Positions 36,296 through 47,982 of a DNA stretch of 64,000 bases are shown piece after piece. Positions within the stretch are counted from its first letter, which is position 1, and every line of letters starts with the position of its first letter. The notes beneath the pieces are model-generated. The model had not been told where the DNA came from. It made no database searches and saw nothing but the letters and a program-made list of their open reading frames with translations. The DNA lies in NCBI GenBank assembly GCA_039602395.1, contig JBCNJP010000232.1, forward strand, positions 124,001 to 188,000. Direction: 5' to 3'. Position numbers and translations under genes: made by a program. Source of the stretch: Deinandra increscens subsp. villosa (Eukaryota > Streptophyta > Magnoliopsida > Asterales > Asteraceae).

Positions 36296-37052
36296 TATTT
36301 TTAAACAGCTTTTAAAAAACTCATTTAACCAAAAATTTTTAAAAAACGCCTTTTAAAAAGTAAAAAAACGTTTTAAACAATTTTTTTAAGACGTTTTTAA
36401 ATTGTTTTTAAAAACAAACTTTGTAAACAGTCTTTTTTATAAGAACGTTTTTAATTTTTTTTAAATAATGTCTTTTAAAAAGTTTTATAAAAAAAGTTTT
36501 TTATAAAGTTTATTTTTTTGAACGACAAAATTTATTAGAAAAGAGATAGCAAGAAGCTATAAAGTTTTATTTAAAAAAACATATTTTATCAATTATTTTC
36601 AGAAAAGAATATTTTAAACAGTTTTTTAAAAACTTTTATATACAATTTCTAAAAAACGCATTTTAAACAGTTTTTTTAAATGTCTTTAAACCGTTATTTA
36701 TAAAAACATTTTTAAATAGTAATTGTAAAAAAAAGTTTTTAAATTGTTTAAAAATGTTTTTTAAACAATTATTTTAAAACATTTTTGTAATTTTATTTAA
36801 AAGAAAACATTAAAAAAATATTGGTTAAAATATATAGAAAGAAAATAAAAATGTTTGAATGGTAATTATCTATAAGTTTTAAAAACGGTTTATTTTAATT
36901 TCAATTTGTTTTAGCAGTCTGCAGAAGTTAAAAAACAAACAATCTTCTACTTACCGACTGCAGAGGTTTAGTTCACCTCTTCTTTTACAGATGTCTGCGG
37001 ATGTGGTCCACAGACTGCAGACATTTTACCTTTTAAAAAATAAACAGCACCT

Positions 37053-37929
37053 AAATGTTTGTCTAAAAATATTTGTTTTAATAAATGATAAATTCCATAT
37101 CGATTTCATTTTCTCATTTTAGTTATTCACTCTATAATTATTTATTTAAAACTCAATTTTAAGCTATCAATGATTATTTATTTAAAGACTACATTAAACT
37201 CATTTTCTTGAATTCGTCAAGTCCATCGACCTTTGATGCCTAGAACTCTATACCCATCGTCGTAACTTTAGGCTAATCAAACTCATTATTTATAATTAGG
37301 ACTTCCTCGCAATTGGTTCATTCTCGTTACATCAAGCTAGTAAACAAGCAACCTAAGGTGAGTTCATAGTCCCTTTTTCTATTTATTTTCAAAACATTTT
37401 GGGGTGGAAAACATGCATAAACTTTATTTAACATTATTATTTTATTTTCAAGCAAACAATACACTTTATCATGCTTATCCTCATGGATTGTGAAACTTTT
37501 TTCATTAAAATCAACTTATTATCGTTATGCAAAGTTAAATACTGTTAAATAGATTTACTTGTACTTATTTGTGTTACACTGTATTAACGTATACCTTGTC
37601 ATGCTTATCATTGTATGCTACTTAATTGTCATGCTTGTCATTATATGCTACTGTGAAACTTTTATGCTATTTGCTCCTAACGCTGAAATTTTCTTTGAGA
37701 GGAACTGAACACGCTGATAAACTTATATGCTATTTTGTCCCAACGTTGGGATTCCTTTGAGAGGAATTGAACACGTGGACAAACTTTTATACTATTTGGT
37801 CCCAACGCTGAGATTCCTTGAGAGGAATTGAACACGCGGACAAACTTTCATGCTAGTTGTTGTTTTGCGAAACTTCATTAAATAACATACCTTTCAGGTG
37901 ACGAACATACATCATTCATGTAGTAGGGT
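37053..37929 (+). mobile_element. LTR fragment J (gypsy type)
   Basis: The block CAACCTAAGGTGAGTTCA at 37350 matches the CCCTAAGGTGAG block of the A LTR near 3750, a recurring feature of these gypsy LTRs. Orientation is plus. The fragment ends near 37929 where minus-strand gag sequence of element I begins. Confidence 0.55.
37662..37855 (+). repeat. Tandem repeat, three units of about 63 bp
   Basis: Three successive diverged copies of a unit with ATGCTATTT, CCAACGCTG, GAGAGGAATTGAACACG and GACAAACTTT blocks. It lies in LTR fragment J. Confidence 0.85.
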
Positions 37930-38316
37930 GTCAAGCAATATCTCTCTCAACCAACTCGAAGGCCTGCTCATGACGAAGCAAGCGTGCTACCAGTAGCAGA
38001 ACAGTGTCCGCTATTGGCTCATCAGTGAGCACAGAGAGGCCAAACGGAGGACTGCGTGTGGCAGTGCCTCTGATGGAGGAGTCACCTTGCTCGTAAGAGC
38101 TGGGCAGTCCCTCACGCAGCGTCCAGGAATGGAGTTGCCCGGGTATCCATGATAAATGAGGGTATAAAGGACTGGCAAACAGTTCCGAAAGTCAGGTCAT
38201 CCCTCTCAGGACTGGAGGGCACATAGTCCTCTGGGGATGGTGTGTAGTCAGTCAACTATATCTCTATCGTCGTCTTCTCCGGAATCGGAAATGCAGATGA
38301 CCTCCTTGGAAGTCAT
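37930..38316 (-). pseudogene. N-terminal gag fragment of element I
   Basis: On the minus strand ATG (38316) starts MTSKEVICISDSGEDD, a typical start of Tekay-like chromovirus Gag. A stop follows after 22 codons. The homology continues in other frames (RSPPFGLSVLTDEPI near 38040) until the junction with J. It lies about 225 nt downstream of the primer site, as expected for a gag start. Confidence 0.7.
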
Positions 38317-38540
38317 CTTTGCGATAATATTCTAATAGAAAAAGACAGAGTTAGTAGCAATATAATAGCATATAAACTAAATGAAATAATTTCTAAAGAA
38401 ATAGTTAAGCATGTATAACACATAAGTTAACATATGTCAATATGTTGGAGAAGCGGTCTTGCATGCAAATGGTAGCTTCAGAGCGGGTTATAGTCTAGAT
38501 TCGGTTTTTGTTTGTTTGCTTAACCTAGTTCGCTATAACC

Positions 38541-38557
38541 ATGGCTCTGATACCAAT
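38541..38557 (-). promoter_or_regulatory. Primer binding site left of the I LTR
   Basis: The minus strand after the LTR end GGGGTGTGACA reads GATTGGTATCAGAGCC, a methionine-tRNA-type site. It marks the LTR at 38559-41634 as a 5' LTR. Confidence 0.88.
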
Positions 38558-38558
38558 C

Positions 38559-41500
38559 TGTCACACCCCGGTTAACGGGTTCAGGTGTGAACGGGATGGA
38601 ATCATAGTCGTGGATACATAGAACAACTAAATATATTCAAACGTTATAATAAAACATCACATCATTTAGATTGCAGCGGAAAGAGTGGTGAAAATGACAA
38701 TGTCTTACATTTGAAAAGCATAAAGTCTTAATTTAATATTAAAAACATGATACGGTTTATTTGTGATAGATCAGGACTACGACTCCAGAAGCAGGTCTGA
38801 TAGTATGGTACGTGAAGTACCATTTGCATGTCTTCCATAATTGTTCATTTACCTGAGAAATCATGAGTTTAAAAGGTCAACATAAAGTTAGTGAGGTTCA
38901 CAGGTTTAACACCTCTACATTTAAGGTTTGTAAAACAGTTTTGGCATACTTGAATATTACGTTGGTTTACCGTTGTGGTTGTATGAACTCACCTGAACCT
39001 TGATTTCAAATACTAACGGTTTACCCACCCATAGTATCTCGCCCGAGAGATACCGAACAGATCAGAATAACTGACGTGTACCCCAAGACAAATCCGGAGT
39101 CAGAATTGGAGCTACCAATTAGGGTAGGATTGTCAACCCAAATAGATCTATTCATTAGCTATCATTTCGTACAAAACTAATTGAAATCAATTAATTGTGG
39201 GATATAGTTGTACAAACGTTTATAACGATAATGTACCATAGTTGGGCATCAGTAAGAGAACAAGTAGTCATACGGCTAATTAACAGATAAACCATAGTAT
39301 TAAGTAAAAAGCATTTATCAGTTCATGATTTCTCCCCCAAGAGTATAAAAACAGTTAGTTAGTATTTATTAGTACAATAAATATGTATGTGATGATTTAT
39401 GTTTATGTCCAATAAATATAAAATGATGAGGATAATCATTAAATACGTCAATCAAGTATTGAATATCATGTTAGACAATAATGTTTATTATTATTTTTAC
39501 AAGCTCGATTGGTTATTTATGTTAGTTATAATTATTATTATTTAAATAATTATGATTAATAAATCTTGGTGAATTGTGAATAAAATATAGCTTAAAACTT
39601 TTATAAATAATTATTAATCAAGGAATAATTATTTAAAGTTTATTTCGTTGTAAGACGTTTATCATATGAATCTTTTAAAGATACGTTTTGAGTAAAAAAT
39701 GTTTAATAATTTAGTAAATAGAAATCAATTAATATTTTTTACTCATAATTGTTTATTTCCATTTTTAAGTTTTAAAACATTATTTTAAAATAATACATGA
39801 GGATACTTGGATTTATAAAAGTTTAATATAACTTAAAAGTTTAATATGAACTTTTAAGTCATCTTGCAAAAATAAGACATGTGGTTGATTTAAAGGCCCC
39901 ATGCTTACGTTCTCGCGTATATCGCCGTATGGGTCCCGGTTTTATTACTACGCAACGTATTCTTGTCTTGATTACTTTGATTCATTAAGGTAAAAATAAA
40001 TGGTTATAAAAATATTTAAAAGTTCATGTATGGCTCTTGACCACTTCTATAAAAATTGTTTTGTAAAAACACCTTCATTTATAGGACTTTAACCTTTTTA
40101 AAACATGACTTTTTATAGTTAAATTTGTAATAAATCCAAGCATTTATGTTTAATCATTTGACATAAATTATTCTTACTATTTTTAGTAAAGTTTATGTAA
40201 CATTTAATTAGTTTTGCAAGATTTCAACACACATTAATGTGTTGGTTTTTAAATGTGACATCTTGTTACCAAAATGTTTAGCCAAACCATGCCATAAATA
40301 CATATGTAACCATCTTTTAGCCATTAATTATCTAATCTTGCTAAGTGATCCATTTTACCTATTTAACATAAATCTTAGCATGTAACATGTTCAACTATAC
40401 CATCCATGATAAATCTACCAACACTTATAGTGTTAGGACCAAAATATAGCATAAACATAATTTAAAATGAGGGAATAACACCCATTTTTATTTACCCATT
40501 TAGTTAGTCATCTTCTTATAGTTTAAATTATTCTACTAACACAAAATGGGTTAGGATAAGTAAACCATATGACATGAAATAAAGTAATAAATTACAAGAA
40601 CACAAGAATCATGGTGCACGCTAATTACTTTCACTTGAATTTCATAAGTGTGTTTCACCACATCCCTTGGCATATTAAGACACCAAGAGAATGTTTTGAT
40701 TCTTGAAGAATGAGATAGAGAAGAGAGATTTGTTAGATGATTAAATCAAAATATAGGTAGTTTAAGTGGTTGTTGTCAAGACTTTGTGGTAAATTTGGGT
40801 GTTAAAATCATGTAAGAAATACATAGGAGAATGAGGTTTAGAAGAACTCACAAGTGGGTGTGAGTGGAACCGAGAAGGGAGGAGGTCGGTGGTGGTTTTC
40901 GGTTGCTCACGGCGGCTTCCGGCGGGTCAGTGGCAGCTGAGGGAGGTGTCGGCTGGGTCGTGGGCCGGGTCCTTCGGTTCGGGTCAATGGCTCGGTTAAT
41001 CGGGTTTGGTTATCGGGTTCAAGTCACGGGCTTGGTTTTTCAGTTTTGGGTTCGTTGGGCTTGTTGGGCCGAACTGGCCCGGAACGGGTCGTCGGTTCTC
41101 AGTTTTGGTTAAGTCTTGACAACGGGAAGATTTCATTATATTTTTAGTCCATTAAATATATTAACGTTGAATCGGTTAACTCAGTTTCTCAGAAAGTTGA
41201 TTTATCATACGGTTTTTCATACGCGTGATTGTTAACAAAATTTTCATTGCGTGTGTTTCACGTCGGTTTTAAGCTTGATCATCATAGTTATTTAAAACTA
41301 AGTTGTTTTGAACATTTAATCGCTTAACATCTCGTTGTGTCATTGGAATAAATCCGTGACACCAGTTTTTTATAAGATATAAAAAGTACATTTTTATATT
41401 TAATTTTTAATATTGAAGTTTCATATTTGTTATATGAAAGTTTTTATATTTTACGGGTATATGTTTCCAGTACAAACGCGGGATTTATTTACGTCATCAG

Positions 41501-41634
41501 TTATCAGTTATTGGTTGTCAGTTTTCAGTTTAACTCAATAATTTAATAGTTTATTTATAAAAATAATGCACGCAATTACTTAACTAAAAGTCAAAGTAAG
41601 GAGGTTTGACCTGGTTTTTGGACGAGGTGTCACA
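38559..41634 (-). repeat. LTR of element I (3,076 bp), PBS and PPT on opposite sides
   Basis: On the minus strand it starts TGTGACACCTCG (41634) and ends GGGGTGTGACA (38559). To its left are a primer site and gag start. To its right are a polypurine tract and the end of pol. One LTR therefore serves as both 3' and 5' LTR, as in tandem elements sharing an LTR after recombination. The 82-codon frame at 40864-41112 lies inside and is not a gene. Confidence 0.85.
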
Positions 41635-41660
41635 TTCTCCCCCAGTTAGAAGAATTTCGT
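41635..41660 (-). promoter_or_regulatory. Polypurine tract of element I
   Basis: Minus strand: TTTCGGGACGAAATTC, then CTAACTGGGGGAGAA, directly before the LTR start. It has the same style as the tract of A at 9837. Confidence 0.85.
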
Positions 41661-41664
41661 CCCG

Positions 41665-43183
41665 AAATTCAGTTCTGGTTACTGGTAGATGCGACGTTTC
41701 CAAACAAACGAGGATACTTCTGACACATTTAGTCCTCGCGTTCCTAAGTGTACTCTGGTCCTCGTCAAGAGTTCCATCGTACTTTGACTATGGGAATGCG
41801 ACTATGCTTCAGCTTCTTGATTTCTCGGTCAAGTATCTCGACAGGTTCCTCAATAAAGTGCAGTGTCTTGTCGAATTGAATTTCAGCAAGTGGGATGACG
41901 AGCGTTTCATCGGATAGACATTTCTTAAGGTTACTTATGCGAAAGACATCATGTATGATGCTTAGTTCGGCGGGCAGGCGTAGTTGGTAAGCTACTGGTC
42001 CGATTGTTTCAGTGATCTCAAAGGGACCAATGTCATGAGGGTTGATCTTTCCTTGTTTGCCGAATCTAATGAAACCTTTCCAAGGTGACACTTTTAGCAT
42101 GACATGATCACCCTTTTCAAAGGACAAGGGTTTGAGACGATTGTCGTTGTAGCTCTTTTGCCTATCTCTGGCAGCTTTCAGACAATTACGGACTTGAAAG
42201 ACTTTCTCAGTCGTTTCAAAGATTAGTTCGGGACCAGTCAACTGACTGTCACCAATCTCAATCCAGCAGAGTGGGGATCTGCACTTTCTTCCATAAACTG
42301 CTTCAAATGGTGCAGCTTTAATGATGGTGTGATAGTTGTTGTTATAGGAGAATTCGGCAAGAGGAAGATGCTCGTCCCAATTGGGTCTGAAATCAATCAC
42401 ACACGCTCTCAACATATCTTCGAGTGTTTGGATCGTTCTCTCACTTTGGCCATCTGTCTGTGGATGGTAGGCAATACTCATATCGAGGCGAGTACCCAAA
42501 TATTTCTAAAGAGATCTCCAAAAGTTAGCGGTAAAATGACTATCACGATCAGATATGAGAGACAGAGGCACATTGTGTCGTGAGACGATTTCCTTTATAT
42601 ATATCTTGGTTTGTTTCGCCATGCTGTCAGTCTTCTTGATTGGCAAGAAATGAGCGGATTTCATCAACCGATCTACAATTACCCAAATAGCATCACAACC
42701 TGATCTGGATTTAGGCAACTTTGTGATGAAGTCCATAGATATTTCTTCCCATTTCTAATGAGGAATGACCGGCTGGGTTAGCAGTCCGGACGGTTTCTGG
42801 TACTCGGCCTTCACCTTTGAACATGTTAGACATTTGGCGACATAGGTGGCTACCTCGGCTTTCATGTTAGGCCACCAGAATTGTTCCTTTAGGCCGTGAT
42901 ACATCTTATCCGATCCGGGATGAATGGAATATCTTGTCTTGTGAGCTTCATCGAACACCAGTTTCCTTAAACCTCCATGGACAGGTACCCATAGTCTATC
43001 CATGAAGTTCTTGGTTCCATCAGGCTTCTCGATCAGTTGCTTCTCCATTCCATGTAGGCCTTCTCCTGCTAGGTTTTCTGGTTTGAGGGCTTCGATCTGA
43101 GCGTCACGCACTTGTGATGTGAGGTTCGAGCGTATGGTCATACTTAGTGCTCGAACACGAAGTGGTTTGACGCGTTCTTTTAT
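41665..43183 (-). pseudogene. Integrase of element I with chromodomain-like tail
   Basis: Integrase inserts the DNA copy into the chromosome. Seen in order on the minus strand: zinc-binding H-H-C-C part (HPGSDKMYHGL, then CLTCSKVKAEYQKPSG), catalytic core (MDFITKLPKS, ISDRDSHFTANFW, YHPQTDGQSERTIQTLEDM), and a C-terminal part ending LHFIEEPVEILDREIK, as in Tekay-type chromodomains. Breaks: a stop after PVIPH (about 42754), one after NFWRSL (about 42504), one after KVRWNS (41765) and one more downstream. No functional enzyme is possible. Confidence 0.9.
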
Positions 43184-43567
43184 GCTCAAGGCGTCAACTA
43201 CAACATTAGCCTTGCCTAGGTGATAACGAATCTTGCATTCGTAATCGTTTAGCAGTTCAACCCATCGTCGTTGTCTCATATATAATTCTTTTTGATTGAA
43301 GATGTGCTGGAGGCTCTTGTGGTCAATGAATATGGTGCATTATGTACCATAGAGATAATGCCTCCAAATTTTGAGGGCAAAGACAACAGCTCTAAGTTCC
43401 AAATCATGGGCTGTATAATTCTTCTCATGAATCTCTAGTTGTCGCGAAGCATAGACGATAACTTTCTCTCGTTGCATTAGTACGCAACCCAACCTTGATG
43501 CGAAGCATCGCAGTATACAACGAAGTCGTCGATTCCGTCTGGTAGGGATAGGATCGGGGCATCGCAT
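43184..43567 (-). pseudogene. RNase H of element I
   Basis: RNase H removes the RNA strand during reverse transcription. Visible blocks are REKVIVYASRQLEIHEKNY, HDLELRAVVFALKIWRHYL, and MRQRRWVELLNDY to KANVVVDALS. A stop interrupts it after HYLYGT (about 43339), and it is out of frame with the RT part at 43567/43573. Confidence 0.88.
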
Positions 43568-44112
43568 AGCTTTTACTTCAATAACTGGAAAGCTACTTCA
43601 GTTTTCGCGTCCCATATGAACTTCTTATCCTTTTTTAACAATTCCAGGATAAGTCTTAGGTGCTGCTCATGTTCCTTCTTACTACGGGAGTAGATGAGAA
43701 TGTCATCTATGAACACGATAACAAATTTATCTAGATATGGTTTGCACACGCGGTTCATTAAGTCCATGAACACGAACGGTGCGTTAGTCAAACCAAATGG
43801 CATAACGAGGAACTTGTAATGACCATGGCATGTTCTGAACGCTGTCTTCGAAACGTCTTCGTCTCTAACCCTGAGTTTATGGTATCCTGATCTCAGGTCG
43901 ATCTTGGAGTAAAAGCTTGATCCTTGAAGTTGATCGAATAGGTCGTCAATTCTTGGGAGCGGGTAGCGGTCCTTAACGGTCAACTTGTTCAACTCTCTGT
44001 AGTCGATACACATCCGGAATGTTCCATCTTTCTTCTTAACAAATAACGGTCAACTTGTTCAACTCTCTATAGTCGATACACATCCGGAATGTTCCATCTT
44101 TCTTCTTAACAA
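43568..44112 (-). pseudogene. Reverse transcriptase fragment of element I
   Basis: Ty3/gypsy reverse transcriptase: MCIDYRELNKLTVKDRYPLP, QGSSFYSKIDLRSGYH, FLVMPFGLTNAPFVFM, and the catalytic motif FIDDILIYS. The N-terminal part of the domain, protease and most of gag are missing, because LTR K begins at 44114. The right edge carries a 69-bp tandem duplication. Confidence 0.9.
43975..44112 (-). repeat. Tandem duplication of about 69 bp in the RT fragment
   Basis: The stretch from AACGGTCAACTTGTTC to TTCTTCTTAACAA occurs twice in a row (43975-44042 and 44045-44112), with one G/A difference near 44000/44070. The second copy directly abuts the LTR start at 44114. Confidence 0.92.
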
Positions 44113-44113
44113 G

Positions 44114-45296
44114 TGTGACATTCTGTATTTTCAGGTCCTTTCCTGGCATTAACTGAATGTAAACTGTTATAAATGCGATGTGAACATTTATGTGTTGACT
44201 TTAGCAATTAGGGTTTTGTATAACCATCACTATACGAGCATGCACTTATGCCTAGACGTTTGATATTCTATGATTTTATATAAATCGTACATTGTGTTTT
44301 CATGTGAACATTTCGTCATTTCATGTGACAAGTTAACTTATGATTCTATGTGATATATGTATATATTCACACGATTTATTTTATGATTTTATGTGACAAC
44401 GTGTCATTAAATTATACGTATCGTTTTATGATTGTATGCGGGTTATAATCTATGAGTTTATGTGAATTTAAAATGAATAATTATGGATTATTTCTTATTA
44501 TTTTATGTGGTTATCTAGAGTTTATATCTTTATAAACGTCACGCGTAACCATGTGTTGATATATATTCGTATAATCATCGTTTATGTTTCTCCGTTAATC
44601 CCGTTGGTCTCATTAACGCTTCTAAACTTGGAAGGACCACCTTTGCCAATTTCTAAACTCTTTTTAACTAAACACACTTGCAAGGACCAGTCATGTAATT
44701 CCAGAAACTTGCTACCCTTTCTGGTAAAGTATGAGAGGGACCATTGTTGCCAAATTGACATTCTCAATTCAAGAAACAATTTGTAACTATCCGTCCGTTT
44801 AAGCGTCGGTGTTAATGCCATTCAATCTTCCCGTTGGTTTCAATAGATCATCCATCAATTTGCATCAAATGATGAGGATTATCACTTGTCTCACAAGCAT
44901 CTCCCTTTTGCTCTCCTCTGTTCCGTCGCAAAGAAAAACCCCCTCTCCAGAGTTAAGAATTCCGGACATTACACCGCTGATGCATCACCATCGACCACCA
45001 ACACTCGTCAACCCCCGAGGAGCAACTAGAAGTTATCAGAAGTGCAAATCACGACTGTGTGCTCGGTGTTCGGTTCAAGTTCGGGTTCAGTTTCAACACA
45101 AAAACGCATCAATATCTCATCTCCGACTTGAGGTAATTATTCTTTCATGTTAGTCGCAACACTCTGGGCATCATAATCGTGTTTTCACGTTTTTCCGATG
45201 CCTGGAATAAAACTCCGATCACCGGAGTTTTAAGGAAGAAGAAAGCCACCGCGACCGGAGTTTATAAAAATAATATGAACTGCTTCTGAAACAACA
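44114..45296 (+). mobile_element. LTR fragment K
   Basis: Starts TGTGACATTCTG at the break of element I pol. It continues with AT-rich sequence, then a GC-richer leader-like part (44930-45130). No primer site was found, so its end is uncertain. Frames 44505-44786, 44582-44821 and 44809-45153 overlap on both strands and carry no domain. Confidence 0.5.
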
Positions 45297-45390
45297 TCAG
45301 GCGCTAGCCCAGTGGCTAGGTCGCGTGTATTTATCCCTGAGGTTCCGGGTTCGAGACCCTTCCTCCGCTTTTATTTTCTATTTTCTTTTC
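45297..45390 (+). repeat. tRNA-like SINE head
   Basis: A-box TAGCCCAGTGGCTAGG and B-box GGGTTCGAGACCC, about 30 nt apart, followed by a T-rich tail. Clear polymerase III promoter layout of a tRNA-derived SINE. Confidence 0.55.
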
Positions 45391-45454
45391 TTTCTAAATC
45401 CGGTTCTGGCCTCTCTTCATACATAAAACAATTTTCTAGCCACAATAGTCTCGA

Positions 45455-45550
45455 TTAGAAGACTTAGCCGAGTGGTTTGAGTGCAGGAATGCGTCCGGGA
45501 GGTCATGGGTTCAATCTCGGGTGGCCTCCAATATTTTTTTTGATTTTTGT
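45455..45550 (+). repeat. tRNA-like SINE head
   Basis: A-box TAGCCGAGTGGTTTGA and B-box GGGTTCAATCTCGGG, then a run of T. The distance between the boxes is as in a type II tRNA, so it could also be a diverged tRNA gene copy. The acceptor arm does not close convincingly. Confidence 0.5.
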
Positions 45551-45861
45551 TGTTTTGTGTTTTGCCTTGTGATTCATCTAAAAATTGGATTGGAATGTTT
45601 CTTTGTAGATAAATAAATAAAAACTTGTAAACTATTGAAATGGTTAAATAATTATAGAAGTGACGTTTTTTTATGTAAAACATAAAGTAACCGTTTTTTT
45701 AGATACGTGATTTAATATAAATTATAATTTTCTTTACTAATTATTCGTATCATCATTGTTTAACATGTTTATACATATTTAGTCTATTGAGACTCGTTAG
45801 ACTATTCTTTATGGATTATATAAATGTGCAAATATACACACACATATATATATATATATAG

Positions 45862-46592
45862 AGTGAGGTTATAATGAGAAGTTAGGTGAAAATAAGAAGG
45901 ATAAGAAGCTTTCTCATCCGTTAGATCTGATGATCAATGGCTCAGATTTAATCCCTTAATTAAAACTTAAAAATAAATGGTCAGGTACACGGAGGGGCAA
46001 TTTGGTCAAATTGCCCATTTTTCTCTTTCCCCCCAATTATTAAAACCTTCATAACTTTTTCATACGATATTATTTTTTTATAAAAATTACACCATAAAAA
46101 CAAGCGTTTTTTTATCTTTAAAACCCATACCATATTGCTATATAAAAAATAAAATAAAAAAATTATGTCAATGACGTGAACATATGACACAACGACCTGA
46201 AGATATGACACAATTGACTTGAACATATAACACAATGACACAATGACCTGAACATATGACACAATGACACAACACAATGATCTGAACAATGTTCAGGTCA
46301 TTGTGTCATTGTGTCATATGTTCAAGTCGTTGTGTTATTGTGTCATATGTTCAGGTCGTTGTGTTATATGTTCAGCTCATTCACAATTTTTTTATATATA
46401 TATAGCAATATTGTATGGGTTTTAAAGATAAAAAAACGCTTGTTTTTATGGTGAAATTTTTATAAAAAAATAATATCGTATGTAAAAGTTATAAACGTTT
46501 TAATAATTGGGGGGAAAGTGAAAAATATGCATGTTTCCAGATTTGCCCTCCTTCTTATCCTTCTTATTTTGCATAAACTTCTTACGTGAACT

Positions 46593-46596
<4 letters not shown>
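45862..46596. mobile_element. Large foldback (inverted-repeat) element
   Basis: Two arms of about 300-370 bp are inverted copies of each other around a centre near 46291. Paired blocks include GATAAGAAGG, CCCCCCAATTATTAAAAC, CATACGATATTATTTTTTTA, AAAACAAGCGTTTTTTTATC and repeated CTGAACATATGACACAA words. The left arm has about 90 bp extra (45910-46000). It is flanked on both sides by (TA)n, a common target. A transcript would fold into one long hairpin. No frame encodes a transposase; the 102-codon minus frame is a by-product. Confidence 0.85.

Positions 46597-46650
<54 letters not shown>
46597..46650 (+). repeat. (AT)n microsatellite
   Basis: More than 25 AT units next to the foldback element. 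A shorter TA run lies on its other side (45844-45860). Confidence 0.95.
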
Positions 46651-46652
<2 letters not shown>

Positions 46653-46849
46653 TTGAAATCTAGTTATAAACGTCATTTGTGCGTTTGGTTTATATATATT
46701 GATGAAGAACAAAATTCCACTAGCCTAGGATGAGATTTTGTTCCTCACTATAGAATCTAGCTAAAGAATAAGAGAATTGCGTGATGATTCGAATGTTTTT
46801 GTTGATTGACAAGATCTGGTACAATTTCAGAATCTAGAGAGAGAAACAC

Positions 46850-47438
46850 TGAAAAACCGAGGTGGTGGGCAAATACCTTGGTTGCGGAAGCGGATCGAGT
46901 CTTTGTGTAACTCGTTTTTGTAGAAACAAATGAACACCCGGATATGAACATGATGGTGTTTGAGATGTGATGATGATGATGAGCAAAGCTAGTATAAACA
47001 TGGATAGATGAAGAACAACATAGATAGATAAACAAGGTGGAATGATAGATAAATAAAGATAACCGAATGATTACATTTTACCTACCCCACGCATTCCCGG
47101 GTATCATGAACTTACTAGGTGAGTTCATGAACCCTTGACAAGCTTCAAAGAACCATGACTAACTCTCTCTCACTAGACATGTATCATCAAGTCTTTCACA
47201 TGAGAAAGACTTACTATATATACTACAAACTCACTAAGGGCATAATAGTAAAACTACCAACTAGTGACAATATTTAAACAATAAATAATATTCACTAGAG
47301 CCATCTTCTTTAGTTGAGTCTTGTGTCTTGAGTTGTCATGTTCTTCACCGTGTTGTCGGGACGGTAGACGTTAAGTGGCCGTTGAGTATTAAACACATCT
47401 ATCCAAATCTTGTTGGCTCGGTATCTCGATTCCCAACA
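46850..47438 (-). repeat. Second LTR of the L family
   Basis: 589 bp matching the L LTRs (TGAAAAACCGAGGTGG to CGATTCCCAACA) with more substitutions and short deletions; it lacks the ATATATAAATAAT part. One base after its end the gap begins, so it may be a solo LTR or the edge of an element. Confidence 0.9.
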
Positions 47439-47439
47439 A

Positions 47440-47939
47440 NNNNNNNNNNNNNNNNNNNNNNNNNNNNNNNNNNNNNNNNNNNNNNNNNNNNNNNNNNNNN
47501 NNNNNNNNNNNNNNNNNNNNNNNNNNNNNNNNNNNNNNNNNNNNNNNNNNNNNNNNNNNNNNNNNNNNNNNNNNNNNNNNNNNNNNNNNNNNNNNNNNNN
47601 NNNNNNNNNNNNNNNNNNNNNNNNNNNNNNNNNNNNNNNNNNNNNNNNNNNNNNNNNNNNNNNNNNNNNNNNNNNNNNNNNNNNNNNNNNNNNNNNNNNN
47701 NNNNNNNNNNNNNNNNNNNNNNNNNNNNNNNNNNNNNNNNNNNNNNNNNNNNNNNNNNNNNNNNNNNNNNNNNNNNNNNNNNNNNNNNNNNNNNNNNNNN
47801 NNNNNNNNNNNNNNNNNNNNNNNNNNNNNNNNNNNNNNNNNNNNNNNNNNNNNNNNNNNNNNNNNNNNNNNNNNNNNNNNNNNNNNNNNNNNNNNNNNNN
47901 NNNNNNNNNNNNNNNNNNNNNNNNNNNNNNNNNNNNNNN
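47440..47939. other. Assembly gap, 500 N
   Basis: Exactly 500 N, between an L-family LTR and plastid-derived DNA. Confidence 0.98.
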
Positions 47940-47947
47940 ATCCAATT

Positions 47948-47982
47948 AAGTCCGTAGCGTCTACCAATTTCGCCATATCCCC
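47948..47982 (-). tRNA. trnL-UAA: trnL-UAA exon 1 (plastid-derived)
   Basis: On the minus strand, 35 nt starting GGGGATATGGCGAAATTGG and ending in ACTT is the 5' exon of plastid leucine tRNA. The first eight bases of its group I intron (47947-47940) follow before the gap. Exon 2 is not visible, so the gene is incomplete here. As nuclear DNA it would not give a working tRNA. Confidence 0.92.

Larger units (their letters stand above)
34969..37052. mobile_element. Possible outer TIR element, T/A-rich
   Basis: The left end GTGGTGTTTGTTTTTT and the inverted right end GTGCTGTTTATTTTTT match at 14 of 16 positions. Both are followed by GTCTGCG / GTCTGCAG words. The body is made of TTTTAAACAGTTTTT-like repeats. 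No clear target duplication is visible. It hosts the 973-bp element at 35323-36295. Confidence 0.4.

Noticed and set aside
45455..45550. Functional nuclear tRNA gene
   Set aside because: A and B boxes are good but the acceptor stem does not close; better read as a SINE head.
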